A stretch of DNA of 64,000 bases from Chloroflexota bacterium (GTDB lineage Bacteria; Chloroflexota; Anaerolineae; UBA4142). The notes under the pieces are model-generated. The model made no database searches and was not told where the DNA came from. It saw nothing but the letters and a program-made list of their open reading frames with translations. Both the position numbers and the translations under genes were made by a program. This document shows, in pieces, positions 7,327 to 15,628 of the stretch; the stretch's first letter is position 1; the number at the start of each line of letters is the position of its first letter. The stretch spans positions 1 through 64,000 of the forward strand of contig JACRPR010000091.1 in NCBI GenBank assembly GCA_016223105.1, written 5' to 3'.

Positions 7327-8055
7327 ATGATTATTTTCCCCGCGATTGATTTACGCAATGGACGCGTCGTGCGTTTGCAACAGGGGCGCGCGGATGCGGA
7401 AACCAAATACAGCGACGACCCCGCGCAAATCGCGATGCGTTGGCAGAGCGAAGGCGCGCAATGGTTGCACGTCGTCAATCTCGATGGCGCGTTCGGCGAA
7501 GCATCGTCCGCGAATCTCCGCGAATTGTCGGGAATCATTTCGATTGCAAAAATTCCGGTTCAATTCGGCGGCGGCTTGCGCGATCTAACGAGCATCGCAA
7601 CCGCGTTTGAACGCGGGGTCACGCGCGTTGTGATCGGCACGGCGGCAATCGAAAATCCGCAACTCGTGTCCGATGCGATTGCGCGATTCGGCGCGGATCG
7701 GATCGTTGTCGGGATTGACGCGCGCGATGGAATGGTCGCGACGCGCGGTTGGGTCGCGCAATCTCAGGTTAGCGCGATTGATCTCGCGATTCAAATGCGC
7801 GCCCGCGGCATCACGCGCATCGTGTACACCGACATCACGCGCGATGGAATGTTGCGCGGGATTGATGCAGATGCGATGGCGCGCCTCGCGCGCGCCGCGA
7901 ACGTGCGCGTGATCGCCTCGGGCGGCGTCGCAAACGTGAACGATGTGATCGCATTGCGCGCGCACGCGGAAATCGAAGGCGTGATCATCGGGCAGGTGTT
8001 GTACACCGGCGCGGTGATGTTGAAAGAGGCGATTGAGATCGCGCGCATTTTTTGA
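7327..8055 (+). CDS. hisA: Phosphoribosylformimino-AICAR-phosphate isomerase
   Basis: HisA isomerises ProFAR to PRFAR by an Amadori rearrangement in a beta/alpha barrel. The 242-residue length is normal. Catalytic Asp8 lies in FPAIDLRNG and Asp131 in GIDARDG; phosphate-binding loops FGGGLR and IASGGV are intact. The start at 7327 is chosen because MIIFPAIDL is where the family begins; the 16 extra codons upstream only translate the repeat. It is the last his gene here; hisF, hisI and hisE are not in the window. Its stop codon lies inside the -35 box of the next promoter. Confidence 0.95.
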   Translation: MIIFPAIDLRNGRVVRLQQGRADAETKYSDDPAQIAMRWQSEGAQWLHVVNLDGAFGEASSANLRELSGIISIAKIPVQFGGGLRDLTSIATAFERGVTRVVIGTAAIENPQLVSDAIARFGADRIVVGIDARDGMVATRGWVAQSQVSAIDLAIQMRARGITRIVYTDITRDGMLRGIDADAMARLARAANVRVIASGGVANVNDVIALRAHAEIEGVIIGQVLYTGAVMLKEAIEIARIF

Positions 8056-8080
8056 CCCCCGCGCCACCGCGCGATATAAT
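8052..8080 (+). promoter_or_regulatory. Sigma-70-type promoter for the gene at 8098
   Basis: TTGACC (8052-8057) and a perfect TATAAT (8075-8080) are separated by 17 bases. The -35 box overlaps the hisA stop codon. The predicted transcript has a short leader containing GGAGG before the start. Confidence 0.8.
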
Positions 8081-8097
8081 AATCGCGGAGGTGCGTG

Positions 8098-8868
8098 ATG
8101 ACATCGCAACAGAAAAACATTTTAACCGCGCTCGTGTTCGGAAACATTGTGCTGTTTTGTTGTCTGGCTCCCGCCGGATATTTCGTGGTCAGTCAACCGG
8201 CTGGCACAGACCCGGTTCAATCGGCAATGACGACCGTGCAAGCGTTTTTACCGGCAACGCCGACGCGCCGCGCGACGCTGACTCCCACTCAACCCCCGCC
8301 CACTTTGCCCCTCGAACCGGGTTGGAAACTCGCCGTCCTTTCGGCGGACAAATTCGCGATTGCTTCGCCGCCATCCTGGGAAATCAAAACGCTCACGCCG
8401 ACCAATCTCGCCGCGCAAATTGACGAACTCGCGAAAAAGAATCCGCAACTCGCAAGTTCGCTCAAAGGTCAATCCGCCGAGTACGTCGCCAAGATCAAAT
8501 TCATCGGTTACGAAACAGCCACGAGCGTCGTGCGCGAAGGATTTATGCCGAACGTGAACGTGATTCACAATGTCGAAAAATCCGATCTCACGCTCGAGGA
8601 TTGGATCAAAGCGTCGGAGAAAGAACTCGCGCAGTACAAACCCAGCATCCGGCGCGTGAGAGGATCGGCGGGCGAGATGGCGGAAATCAAATTTACTCTG
8701 CCACTGAAAATCGCGAACAATCAAACCGTGAACCTGGCATCGGCGCAGTATTTGATTTTACGCGGGCGCGATTCGTACGCGATCAGTTGCGTGCATCTCG
8801 ACAAGCAAGCCGCGACGTTCGCGCCGATCTGCGAAAAAATCGGATTGAGTTTTCGTTGGGCGAATTGA
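8098..8868 (+). CDS. Membrane-anchored extracytoplasmic protein of unknown function
   Basis: A 256-residue protein not recognised as a family member. Residues 9-31 form one hydrophobic segment (signal anchor), followed by a Pro/Thr-rich linker (ATPTRRATLTPTQPPPT) and a globular domain of about 180 residues presumably outside the cell. That domain has a single Cys pair (ISCVHLD and FAPICEK) near the C-terminus that could form a disulfide. The layout resembles lipoprotein-like PsbP/LpqN-type domains, but no specific match is claimed. ATG 8098 has GGAGG at 8087-8091. It has its own promoter and is followed one base later by the next gene. Confidence 0.7.
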   Translation: MTSQQKNILTALVFGNIVLFCCLAPAGYFVVSQPAGTDPVQSAMTTVQAFLPATPTRRATLTPTQPPPTLPLEPGWKLAVLSADKFAIASPPSWEIKTLTPTNLAAQIDELAKKNPQLASSLKGQSAEYVAKIKFIGYETATSVVREGFMPNVNVIHNVEKSDLTLEDWIKASEKELAQYKPSIRRVRGSAGEMAEIKFTLPLKIANNQTVNLASAQYLILRGRDSYAISCVHLDKQAATFAPICEKIGLSFRWAN

Positions 8869-8869
8869 A

Positions 8870-9835
8870 ATGACCGCGCTCACCGATTGGTTGCTGGAAG
8901 GTCCGGCGTGGGTGCAGTATCGCGCGCGCGTTGATCTGCTCATGCAAAAAGAAAATCATCCCGCGGTGATCACCGCGCGTCAAGCGATGCTTGCCGATCC
9001 ACAAATTCGCGCGGTGATCCAATCGGTTGGCGCGTGGGAACGCGCGGTGATTAACAGTCATAAAAGCGCGGGGCATGCTCTGCATCAACTCGCGTTTCTC
9101 GCCGACCTGGGATTGCGCGCGGACGATCCTGGGATGAACCAGATCATTGCGCGTGTGATGCAACATCAATCCGCCGAAGGTCCGTTCCAAATGTTGATGA
9201 ACATTCCAAAACATTTCGGCGGCGCGGGCAAAGACGAATGGGCGTGGGCGTTGTGCGACGCGCCGACCATCGCGTACGCGCTCGTCAAATTTGGACTGGG
9301 CGATGATCCGCATGTGCAACGCGCGATTGAACACCTGACAACATTGATCCGCGACAATGGTTTTCCGTGCGCGGTCTCGCGCGAACTCGGCAAGTTTCGC
9401 GGACCGGGACGCAAGGATGATCCCTGCCCGTACGCGAATCTGGTGATGCTCAAAACGCTCGCGCAAATTCCGCGCGCGCGGACCAGTCGCGCGAGTCGCA
9501 TCGCGGTTGAAACGTTGTTGGCGCTGTGGACGGAGAGCGCGGCGCGGCATCCGTATATGTTTTTTATGGGGACGGATTTTCGCAAATTAAAAACGCCGCT
9601 CGTGTGGTACGATATTTTGCACGTCCTGGATGTGGTAACGCAATTTCCATTTGCGCGCCAAGATTCGCGCGTGCGCGACATCGCGCAAATCGTTTCAGCC
9701 AAAGCGGACGCCGAAGGACGCTGGACGCCGGAATCGGTTTGGCAAGCGTGGGACGAGTGGGAATTTGGACAGAAAAAAATTCCATCGCGTTGGCTCACGT
9801 TGATCGCGCAACGCGCGCAGGCGCGATTGAACTAG
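8870..9835 (+). CDS. Prenyltransferase/squalene-cyclase-like alpha-toroid protein, function unknown
   Basis: A 321-residue, probably cytoplasmic protein made of helical pairs. Segments such as SAGHALHQLAFLADLGLRADDP and VQRAIEHLTTLIRDNGFPC recall the alpha/alpha toroid of terpenoid cyclases and prenyltransferases, but no DXDD or QW motif is visible, so catalysis of that type is not supported. A CysxCys-like pair occurs at FPCAVS...DDPCPYANLVMLK. The start follows the previous stop after one base, so it is co-transcribed with the membrane protein. Its role is unknown. Confidence 0.7.
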   Translation: MTALTDWLLEGPAWVQYRARVDLLMQKENHPAVITARQAMLADPQIRAVIQSVGAWERAVINSHKSAGHALHQLAFLADLGLRADDPGMNQIIARVMQHQSAEGPFQMLMNIPKHFGGAGKDEWAWALCDAPTIAYALVKFGLGDDPHVQRAIEHLTTLIRDNGFPCAVSRELGKFRGPGRKDDPCPYANLVMLKTLAQIPRARTSRASRIAVETLLALWTESAARHPYMFFMGTDFRKLKTPLVWYDILHVLDVVTQFPFARQDSRVRDIAQIVSAKADAEGRWTPESVWQAWDEWEFGQKKIPSRWLTLIAQRAQARLN

Positions 9836-9861
9836 CCCCGCGATTATCGCGCGAGGGTTGA

Positions 9862-10521
9862 ATGGATCCAGCGACTCTATTTTTCATCACTGGCTTGGTC
9901 GCATCACCGATTTTTGTTTTTCTGCTTTGGAAAATTTCCGCGCGCACCGCGCTGATTTTTCTCGGCGCGGATTTTTTGCTCGGCGTTTGGACGGCGTTCT
10001 TCACCATTCAGAATATCGGCGGCGGATTTGGCATCGGCGTCTTTATGATTTTTTTTGCGTGTTTCGCGATGCCGTTCGCGGCTCTTCTGCTCGCGATTTT
10101 GTGGATTCCATTTTCGCGCGCACTGGACAAACGCGATCCGCGCCGCGCGTTGTTTTTGATCGGCGGCATCGTCCTGGTGATTTTGCAAAGCGCGCCAATC
10201 GCCGGTCAAGGAATCATCGGCGGCTATTGCGACGCGCAAATTATGCGCGCGGGCGATCCGATTGTGCGCGCCGCGCAACAATACAAACAGGAACGCGGCG
10301 ATTATCCGCGCGCGCTACACGATCTCGTCCAGGTTGCGCGCCCAAGTTGTTTTGGAAGCGTCGGCGCGCCATCCGATTTCGCGATAGAGCGATGCGCGGA
10401 TACGGTTACGATTTTGCGAACGCGCTCGTTCGATGGCGCGCGCGATTTGCGTTACAACTTTGCGACCGGCAATTGGTCGGGCGTCAGTTTTCTCGACGGC
10501 GCGTGTAATTTTTTGCGATGA
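9862..10521 (+). CDS. Integral membrane protein with a pseudopilin-like C-terminal domain
   Basis: A 219-residue protein. Residues 1-115 hold about four hydrophobic segments (ATLFFITGLVASPIFVFLLW, ALIFLGADFLLGVWTAFF, GVFMIFFACFAMPFAALLLA, ALFLIGGIVLVILQ). The C-terminal 90 residues (AAQQYKQERGDYPRALHDLV, then a Cys-x9-Cys-like pair) resemble the soluble half of pseudopilins, which often contain such a YxxxxGxYP segment. GAGGG precedes the ATG. It ends a three-gene group starting at 8098; no known function. Confidence 0.65.
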   Translation: MDPATLFFITGLVASPIFVFLLWKISARTALIFLGADFLLGVWTAFFTIQNIGGGFGIGVFMIFFACFAMPFAALLLAILWIPFSRALDKRDPRRALFLIGGIVLVILQSAPIAGQGIIGGYCDAQIMRAGDPIVRAAQQYKQERGDYPRALHDLVQVARPSCFGSVGAPSDFAIERCADTVTILRTRSFDGARDLRYNFATGNWSGVSFLDGACNFLR

Positions 10522-10528
10522 GAACGTA

Positions 10529-10609
10529 TTTTGAAATTCGCTGTGGCGCGGCTTTTCCAAGCCGCCGATGCGGGCTACGCTTTGCGAGCCCGCACCACGA
10601 ATTTCAAAA
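10529..10609. repeat. Three-armed inverted-repeat element
   Basis: TTTTGAAATTCG (10529-10540) pairs with CGAATTTCAAAA (10598-10609). Inside are two further perfect hairpins, GGCTTTTCCAAGCC and GCGGGCT...AGCCCGC. The whole can fold into a three-way junction in single-stranded DNA or RNA. It fills the gap before the ABC ATPase gene. Confidence 0.7.
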
Positions 10610-10633
10610 CGCGCGCTGAACCGGAATCCAACG

Positions 10634-11743
10634 ATGGCAAAAATCGAACTCGTCAATCTTTGTAAGAAATTCGACGCGCGCGCGCCCGGGCTATTCGCGT
10701 TTCCATTTTCCGCGCGCGATGTGGATCAACCGCGCCCGCACAAATCTTTCGCGATGCACAATCTCAATCTGACGATCCCGCACGCGCAAACAGTAGTGAT
10801 TTTAGGACCGAGCGGTTGCGGCAAAACGACGCTGTTGAAAATGATCGCCGGGTTGATTGCGCCGGATGCCGGCGAAATTTTGTTCAATGGCAAAAATATG
10901 GCGGAGGTGCCGCCCGGCGAACGCCGCCTCGGTTTCTTGTTTCAAAATTACGCGCTTTATCCGAACCTGACCGTCAAGACGAACATCCTCTCGTATTTTT
11001 TCTTCCGCAAAAAAACGCCCGCGCGCGATGCCGACGCGCAAGCGAAATACAAACGCACGAGCGAATTGCTCGGCGTCGAGATGAAATATCTGGAAGATCG
11101 TTTTCCGCCCACCTTATCCGGCGGCGAACGGCAACGCGTCGCGCTCGGTCGGTGTATCACGCGCGATCCCGCGTTGTTTTTGTTGGATGAACCGTTCGCG
11201 AATCTCGATCCGAAATTGCGCGAAAAATATCGCGTCAATCTCAAAGAACTGCTTGTGCAATTCAACATCACGACGGTCTACGTTACGCACGATCAGCACG
11301 AAGCGTTCGTGCTTGCCGATCGCATCGCGATTATGGACGCGGGCAAGCTCGAACAGATCGGCACGTACGAAGAAATTTACGCGCGTCCGAAAAATGTTTT
11401 CATCGCGGAATTTTTGAATCTCGATTTTGAGACGCCACCGATCAATTTGATCGCCGGCGAACGCGTCGCACCGGGATTGCGCGCGACGCGCGTCGGCATC
11501 CGTCCCGAAGATGTGATCGTTTCGGCAATCGAAAAAGAAAACGCGATCCGCGCGACGATCATCAAACGCCAACCGATGCCGCTCAAAGCAATCGCGATTC
11601 TCACTCTGCGCGTCGGCGATGATCAAATCATCGCGCCCGCGCCGATTGGCGAGGCGTTTGCGATCAACGATTCGGTGTGGCTCACGTTCAAAAAGTATCA
11701 CGTTTTTGATGAACGAAGCGGGACGCGCACGCAGACGCAATGA
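10634..11743 (+). CDS. ABC transporter ATP-binding protein, MalK/UgpC (CUT1 sugar) type
   Basis: A 369-residue ATPase that would energise a sugar importer from the cytoplasmic side. Walker A GPSGCGKTTLLKMIAG, Q-loop FLFQNYALYP, signature LSGGERQRVALGRC, Walker B LFLLDEPFANLD and H-loop VTHDQHEA are all present. A C-terminal regulatory OB/TOBE region follows (ATRVGIRPEDVIV). There is an unusual 30-residue insert before the Walker A strand (ARAPGLFAFPFSARDVDQ). No permease or binding protein lies beside it, so like many MalK-type ATPases it may serve transporters encoded elsewhere. ATG 10634 is chosen because AKIELVNLCKKF is the normal beginning. Confidence 0.88.
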   Translation: MAKIELVNLCKKFDARAPGLFAFPFSARDVDQPRPHKSFAMHNLNLTIPHAQTVVILGPSGCGKTTLLKMIAGLIAPDAGEILFNGKNMAEVPPGERRLGFLFQNYALYPNLTVKTNILSYFFFRKKTPARDADAQAKYKRTSELLGVEMKYLEDRFPPTLSGGERQRVALGRCITRDPALFLLDEPFANLDPKLREKYRVNLKELLVQFNITTVYVTHDQHEAFVLADRIAIMDAGKLEQIGTYEEIYARPKNVFIAEFLNLDFETPPINLIAGERVAPGLRATRVGIRPEDVIVSAIEKENAIRATIIKRQPMPLKAIAILTLRVGDDQIIAPAPIGEAFAINDSVWLTFKKYHVFDERSGTRTQTQ

Positions 11744-11744
11744 T

Positions 11745-11778
11745 AAAGCCGCTGGAGGATGCATCCCCCAGCGGCTTT
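11745..11778. terminator. Bidirectional intrinsic terminator
   Basis: AAAGCCGCTGG (11745-11755) pairs perfectly with CCAGCGGCTTT (11768-11778), with A and T runs on both sides. It sits between the ABC ATPase and the convergent amidohydrolase gene. Confidence 0.85.
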
Positions 11779-11790
11779 GCATTTGTGATC

Positions 11791-11849
11791 GGAGTCGAGC
11801 ATTTACGCGATTGTTCCGCGAACACGCAACCCGCTAAAGCGTCGAATCC
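11791..11849 (-). repeat. Cloverleaf repeat, copy A
   Basis: Minus-strand orientation of the 58-60 bp family: GGATTCGACGCTTTAGCGGGT ends at 11849 and its partner arm CGCGTAAATGCTCGACTCC at 11791. Each arm contains a mini-hairpin (CGC-TTTA-GCG and its counterpart). Other copies lie at 26656, 34873, 43442 and 57621. Confidence 0.85.
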
Positions 11850-11861
11850 AGGATCGTCAAG

Positions 11862-12920
11862 TTACGCGGCTTGCAACATTTCCCACACGGGCGCGGGTTG
11901 CGCCTGCACGCGTTTCACCTTGCCTTTGTTGCCGCCGTAAATTTTTTCGGCGGTGTGCCAGCACACATTCGCGCGCGCGGCCTCACTGAGTTGATCGAGA
12001 AACACATCGTAGCGTTGCAGTTCGGGACCAAGCCGCTCGAATTTCGTGACCAGGTCTGATCCCAGGCAAATCCGATCGCTGTACTTTTCGGTCAGTTCGA
12101 TCCACGCGGGATCAGGCTTGCCGTTCGGACAGATCGCGATATCGTAAATGATCCACGAATAATCCACGCCCAAGTTTGGGTACGCTTCAAGCAAACGCTC
12201 GACCATTTGATGATAGAACGGCACGTTGACGCGGCGCGACATTCCGCAATGTGCGAACACAAATCGCGTGTTGGGAAATTCGCGCAGGGCTTCTTCAAGT
12301 TCGTGCAGAAAAACCGGGTGATCGCTTTTCGTCACCGACGTGATGTTTTGATGCACCAGCACCGGCAAATCGTGATCGGCGGCGAATTGATAGATTGGAA
12401 ATAACGCGCGATGATTCGCGCGCGGATTTTCGCCGTAGGTGAACGCGGTGAGATCATCGTGGCGCAATAAAATTTCGCCGATGCCGCTCCACACGTTGGG
12501 ATATTGTTCGTACATTCGCTCGATGTGGCGGAGCGCGTAACGATCCACCGGGTTGAATCCGCAAATCAACGGATACAATCGCGCTTGTTGCGCGGGCGCG
12601 AGTTGGCGCACCATTTCGGCGACGATGCTATCGGTGTACGCGTAATAGTAGCAGGGCGAATCGTTCGCAAGATAATAGTCCGGCGGTTCACGATCGTACT
12701 CCGTCCAGAGTTTAGTAACGGGCAAACCAAAAATCACCGCTTGAGGAATGTTTGCCTGATCCATATAGTGCATCAGCGCGTCGCCACCCGGCGTCTCTTG
12801 AATAAAATTGACGACGTGCAAATGCGCGTCCACGATTTTGTATTTACTGCCGCGCAGTGGCGCGAGCGAACCTGGTTTGCCCGCCGCGCGTGACCAGGTC
12901 GCGATTTGTTCATGCGGCAT
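11862..12920 (-). CDS. Amidohydrolase family protein (amidohydrolase_2 type)
   Basis: A 352-residue TIM-barrel metallohydrolase. The N-terminal HxH metal motif is in IVDAHLHVVNF, a further His in LPVLVHQNIT and RFVFAHCGMSRR, and the late Asp in CLGSDLVTKF, matching the amidohydrolase_2 (decarboxylase/lactonase-like) branch. The substrate cannot be told. The start overlaps the end of the upstream minus-strand gene by 11 bases, so the two are probably one transcript ending at the terminator at 11745-11778. Confidence 0.85.
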   Translation of the reverse strand: MPHEQIATWSRAAGKPGSLAPLRGSKYKIVDAHLHVVNFIQETPGGDALMHYMDQANIPQAVIFGLPVTKLWTEYDREPPDYYLANDSPCYYYAYTDSIVAEMVRQLAPAQQARLYPLICGFNPVDRYALRHIERMYEQYPNVWSGIGEILLRHDDLTAFTYGENPRANHRALFPIYQFAADHDLPVLVHQNITSVTKSDHPVFLHELEEALREFPNTRFVFAHCGMSRRVNVPFYHQMVERLLEAYPNLGVDYSWIIYDIAICPNGKPDPAWIELTEKYSDRICLGSDLVTKFERLGPELQRYDVFLDQLSEAARANVCWHTAEKIYGGNKGKVKRVQAQPAPVWEMLQAA

Positions 12921-13674
12921 AGTGCGCCCCCAACTTGGTCGCGATCATTAGGCGTTCCGCACCTTCAAGCCGCGCCCACAGGTATTGCCAATCGCGCGCG
13001 TTGCCGATCAACGCGAGCATTTGTTCGCGCGTAAATTCCGCGATCAAGCGCGCGGTCAATTCGGACGATATCGTACGCGCGAGATGCGCGAGATCGATCC
13101 CATCGCGCACGAGATGGACGACGTTCGCCCAACCGATGCGCTCGATCAAATCGCGTTTGCCGTTCGCGTCGAGCGCGTGCAGAACGAGGCAGAGATCGGA
13201 CGCGTGGCGAATTACTTGCTTGAGATGTGCGATGCCGATCAACTCGATCGCCTGGCGATCACATTCGCCGTACAGCCATTCGAGGATTTCCGCGAGTTCT
13301 TCGGCGGTGTGGATCAGCGCGCGCAAGCCGTTTGTGCCAAGCGTGTCCAACAATTTTTGCTCGACCGCGATCACCGACATCGCCGCGAAAATATCGCGCA
13401 GGTGGCGCGCGTCTTGAAGTGTCGCGGCGAGGCGCGCGCCGATCGCGTCGTTCAAAAAAATCTGATCGTCCGGCGCGAGCGCGGTGAGCACGCGCGCGAA
13501 TCCGTGCGGGGTGTTCACAATCTCTGCGAGATGCGCGCGCAATTGTTCCAATACTGCGCGGTCGTGTTGTCCTTGCAAAACGTCGAGCGCGATCGCGAGT
13601 TCGTGCGCGGTGCCGATGCGCGTCGTGTCGCCGTCAATCGTGATTGGGTAACGCGTGATTTCGTGCGGGTTCAT
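12910..13674 (-). CDS. Helical protein of unknown function, paired with the amidohydrolase
   Basis: A 254-residue soluble protein, not recognised. It is almost entirely amphipathic helix, with loosely repeated units of about 32 residues (for example ILEWLYGECDRQAIELIGIAHL, VLHALDANGKRDLIERIGWANV, LIAEFTREQMLALIGNARDW). The longer frame begins at 13755, but ATG 13674 is chosen because the minus strand reads GGAGGG nine bases before it. The overlap with the amidohydrolase suggests coupled translation. Confidence 0.65.
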   Translation of the reverse strand: MNPHEITRYPITIDGDTTRIGTAHELAIALDVLQGQHDRAVLEQLRAHLAEIVNTPHGFARVLTALAPDDQIFLNDAIGARLAATLQDARHLRDIFAAMSVIAVEQKLLDTLGTNGLRALIHTAEELAEILEWLYGECDRQAIELIGIAHLKQVIRHASDLCLVLHALDANGKRDLIERIGWANVVHLVRDGIDLAHLARTISSELTARLIAEFTREQMLALIGNARDWQYLWARLEGAERLMIATKLGAHYAA

Positions 13675-13765
13675 CCAGTTTCCCTCCGTAAAATGGAATG
13701 GGTCTTTTCTAGCGTATCCGCGTGGATTTGTCAATAGCCGGAAAATTTTTTCCACGGATAAAAAA

Positions 13766-13795
13766 GAACACGGATATTTTTATTTATCCGTGTTC
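13766..13795 (-). terminator. Intrinsic terminator behind the response regulator
   Basis: GAACACGGATA and TATCCGTGTTC form an 11 bp stem; on the minus strand a run of T follows. The same palindrome, with the AAATAAAAA loop, recurs at 39363-39409, so it is also a dispersed repeat. Confidence 0.75.
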
Positions 13796-13821
13796 CTTTA
13801 CATCAGTCGGAAGATTTCCAA

Positions 13822-14475
13822 TTACTTTAATTCGATAATTCCTTTTTTGATCGCGTACTTGACCAACTCACTGCGGTCGTGGATGCCGAGTTTCTCCATC
13901 AGGTGCGCGCGATGATTTTGCACGGTGCGAATACTGAGCGATAACATTTCGGCAATGTCCTTGTTCGTGTGTCCCTCCGCGACGAGTTGCAAAATCTCGC
14001 GCTCGCGATCGGTAAGACCGCCGAACGTGCTTTCCTGTCCCGATTGCCCGCGGCGCAAATAATCTTCGAGGATGCGTTTGGTGATCGAAGGATACAGGAA
14101 CGATTCGTCGCGTTGCACCGCGCGGATCGCATACACGAGTTCACTACTCGCGACTTTTTTCAACACGTACCCGACCGCGCCGGCTTCGAGCATCTGCGCG
14201 ACGTACTCGTCGCTTTCGTACATCGTCAACACCAGGACGCGCGCGTTCAGATTGTCGCGCACGATTTGGCGCGTCGCGTCCAAACCGTTGAGCAGAGGCA
14301 TCGCGATATCCATCAAGATCACATCGGGGTTGAGCGCGCGCGCTTTTTCCACCGCGTCGCGTCCGTCCACCGCTTCGCCGATCACGTCCATATCGGATTC
14401 GGCGTTGAGCAAGAGGCGAATGCCTTCGCGGAGGATGGTGTGATCGTCGCAGATCAGAACTCTGATTTTTCCCAT
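13822..14475 (-). CDS. NarL/FixJ-family DNA-binding response regulator
   Basis: A 217-residue two-domain regulator. Receiver domain: acidic pair in RVLICDDHTILREG, phospho-acceptor Asp in PDVILMDIAMPLLNG (about residue 55), conserved Thr/Ser and Lys in VLTMYES and GYVLKKVAS. The C-terminal LuxR-type helix-turn-helix is GLTDREREILQLVAEGHTNKDIAEMLSLSIRTVQNHRAHLMEKLGI (described here in parts: LTDREREIL, GHTNKDIAEML, RTVQNHRAHLMEKL). It is activated by the adjacent kinase and likely a transcription activator. The start ATG abuts the arm of a low-complexity hairpin, so it has no Shine-Dalgarno site. Confidence 0.93.
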   Translation of the reverse strand: MGKIRVLICDDHTILREGIRLLLNAESDMDVIGEAVDGRDAVEKARALNPDVILMDIAMPLLNGLDATRQIVRDNLNARVLVLTMYESDEYVAQMLEAGAVGYVLKKVASSELVYAIRAVQRDESFLYPSITKRILEDYLRRGQSGQESTFGGLTDREREILQLVAEGHTNKDIAEMLSLSIRTVQNHRAHLMEKLGIHDRSELVKYAIKKGIIELK

Positions 14476-14561
14476 TTCAGATTTCAGATTTCAGATTTCA
14501 GATTTCAGATTTTGCCGTAATGGGTTTCAATCTGAAATCTGAAATTTACAATTTGAAATTC
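14476..14561. repeat. Low-complexity inverted repeat between kinase and regulator genes
   Basis: CAGATTTCAGATTT words (five tandem copies of TTTCAGA) on one side, TCTGAAATCTGAAAT words on the other. It spans the whole gap from the kinase stop codon to the regulator start codon. Confidence 0.85.
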
Positions 14562-15519
14562 ATTCCGCCGGGATTTCCACACGCACCGTCGTTCCCGCGC
14601 CGACGCGCGATTCAATCGCGCACGCGCCGCCGAGGAGTTGCGCGCGTTCGTTCATTCCGAACAAGCCCCAACAATCATCACAACCGGTGTTGGGATGTTT
14701 CGCGTTGATGTCGAATCCTTGCCCATCGTCGCGCACGATCAGAACGATGCGCGAATTTTCGCGCGCGAGCGTGATCTGCGCGGTGTGCGCGCGCGAATGG
14801 CGAATGATGTTCGTGATCGCTTCTTGCGCGATGCGGTACAGCGCGGTTTCGATTGGCGATGGCGCGCGCCCAAGTTTTGCCGAGCCGAATTGCATTTCGA
14901 TCCCGGCGGCGTCGAGATTGGTTTTCGCGTACCAGCGCACCGCCGCCGCGAGTCCGAGATCGTCAAGCATCGTCGGGCGCAGATCGAAGATTAACTTGCG
15001 AATGTTTTCGAGCGTTTGCTCCGCGAGCAAGCGCGTCGCGTACATTTTTTCGCGCACCTGCGCGGATTCTTCGGTCAACAAATTTTCGCACATTGCGACG
15101 TTGATCAGCAGACGCGCGAGCGAGCCGCTCGTGTCGTCGTGCAATTCGCGCGCGATGCGTTTGCGTTCGTCCTCTTGTGCGCGTAGAACTTGCGCGGACA
15201 ATCGCCGCGCGTGCGCGCGGTTCGTTTCGATAATGCCGACGAGCCGATCTAACTGCGGATCACCACTTGGCACGTTCGATTCATCGCGCTGGATCTGCGC
15301 GATCATTTTCGGAAGCGCGTCGAGTGGAGCAAGCGCGCGGTGCAGGATCGCGTAGTTGATCGCGAACACGATCGCGATGCCGATCAGCGCGAACAAAATC
15401 GCGAGCCATTGATCCGCGCTGTTCCACGCGCGCGCAATGAACGCGCCGCCAAGCGCGGTGATGGTGAGGGCGAGCGCGTGGGCGATGAGGATGGGGGCGC
15501 GGGGCAAAAAAATTTGCAT
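14560..15519 (-). CDS. Sensor histidine kinase, NarX/LiaS type
   Basis: A 319-residue membrane kinase with two N-terminal transmembrane helices (residues about 10-30 and 38-58) and almost no loop between them, so it probably senses a membrane or intracellular signal. The HisKA_3 motif ERKRIARELHDDTSGSLA holds the phospho-His; the ATPase domain has the N-box ALYRIAQEAITNIIRHS, G1 DDGQGFD and G2 GLFGMNERA. It pairs with the NarL-type regulator downstream. The -10 box TATAAT ends only nine bases before the ATG, so its mRNA may be leaderless. Confidence 0.92.
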   Translation of the reverse strand: MQIFLPRAPILIAHALALTITALGGAFIARAWNSADQWLAILFALIGIAIVFAINYAILHRALAPLDALPKMIAQIQRDESNVPSGDPQLDRLVGIIETNRAHARRLSAQVLRAQEDERKRIARELHDDTSGSLARLLINVAMCENLLTEESAQVREKMYATRLLAEQTLENIRKLIFDLRPTMLDDLGLAAAVRWYAKTNLDAAGIEMQFGSAKLGRAPSPIETALYRIAQEAITNIIRHSRAHTAQITLARENSRIVLIVRDDGQGFDINAKHPNTGCDDCWGLFGMNERAQLLGGACAIESRVGAGTTVRVEIPAE

Positions 15520-15528
15520 TGCGATTCT

Positions 15529-15557
15529 ATTATATTGCCGGTTGAGATGTGGGGCAA
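15529..15557 (-). promoter_or_regulatory. Promoter of the two-component operon
   Basis: On the minus strand TTGCCC (15557-15552), 17 bases, then TATAAT (15534-15529). Initiation six to eight bases further on would coincide with the kinase ATG at 15519, implying a leaderless message. Confidence 0.6.
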
Positions 15558-15580
15558 ATATGGAAAAATTGTAATGCAGT

Positions 15581-15609
15581 TTGATGTGCTAGATGAAGTA
15601 TGCTATACT
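15581..15609 (+). promoter_or_regulatory. Promoter of the antitoxin-toxin pair
   Basis: TTGATG (15581-15586), 17 bases, TATACT (15604-15609). GAGGAG follows at 15619 and the antitoxin ATG at 15629. It is divergent from the kinase promoter. Confidence 0.7.
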
Positions 15610-15628
15610 CTAATCACGAGGAGAAAAG

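Noticed and set aside
8870-9835. Terpene cyclase or prenyltransferase
   Set aside because: The helical toroid look is present but catalytic Asp motifs are not.
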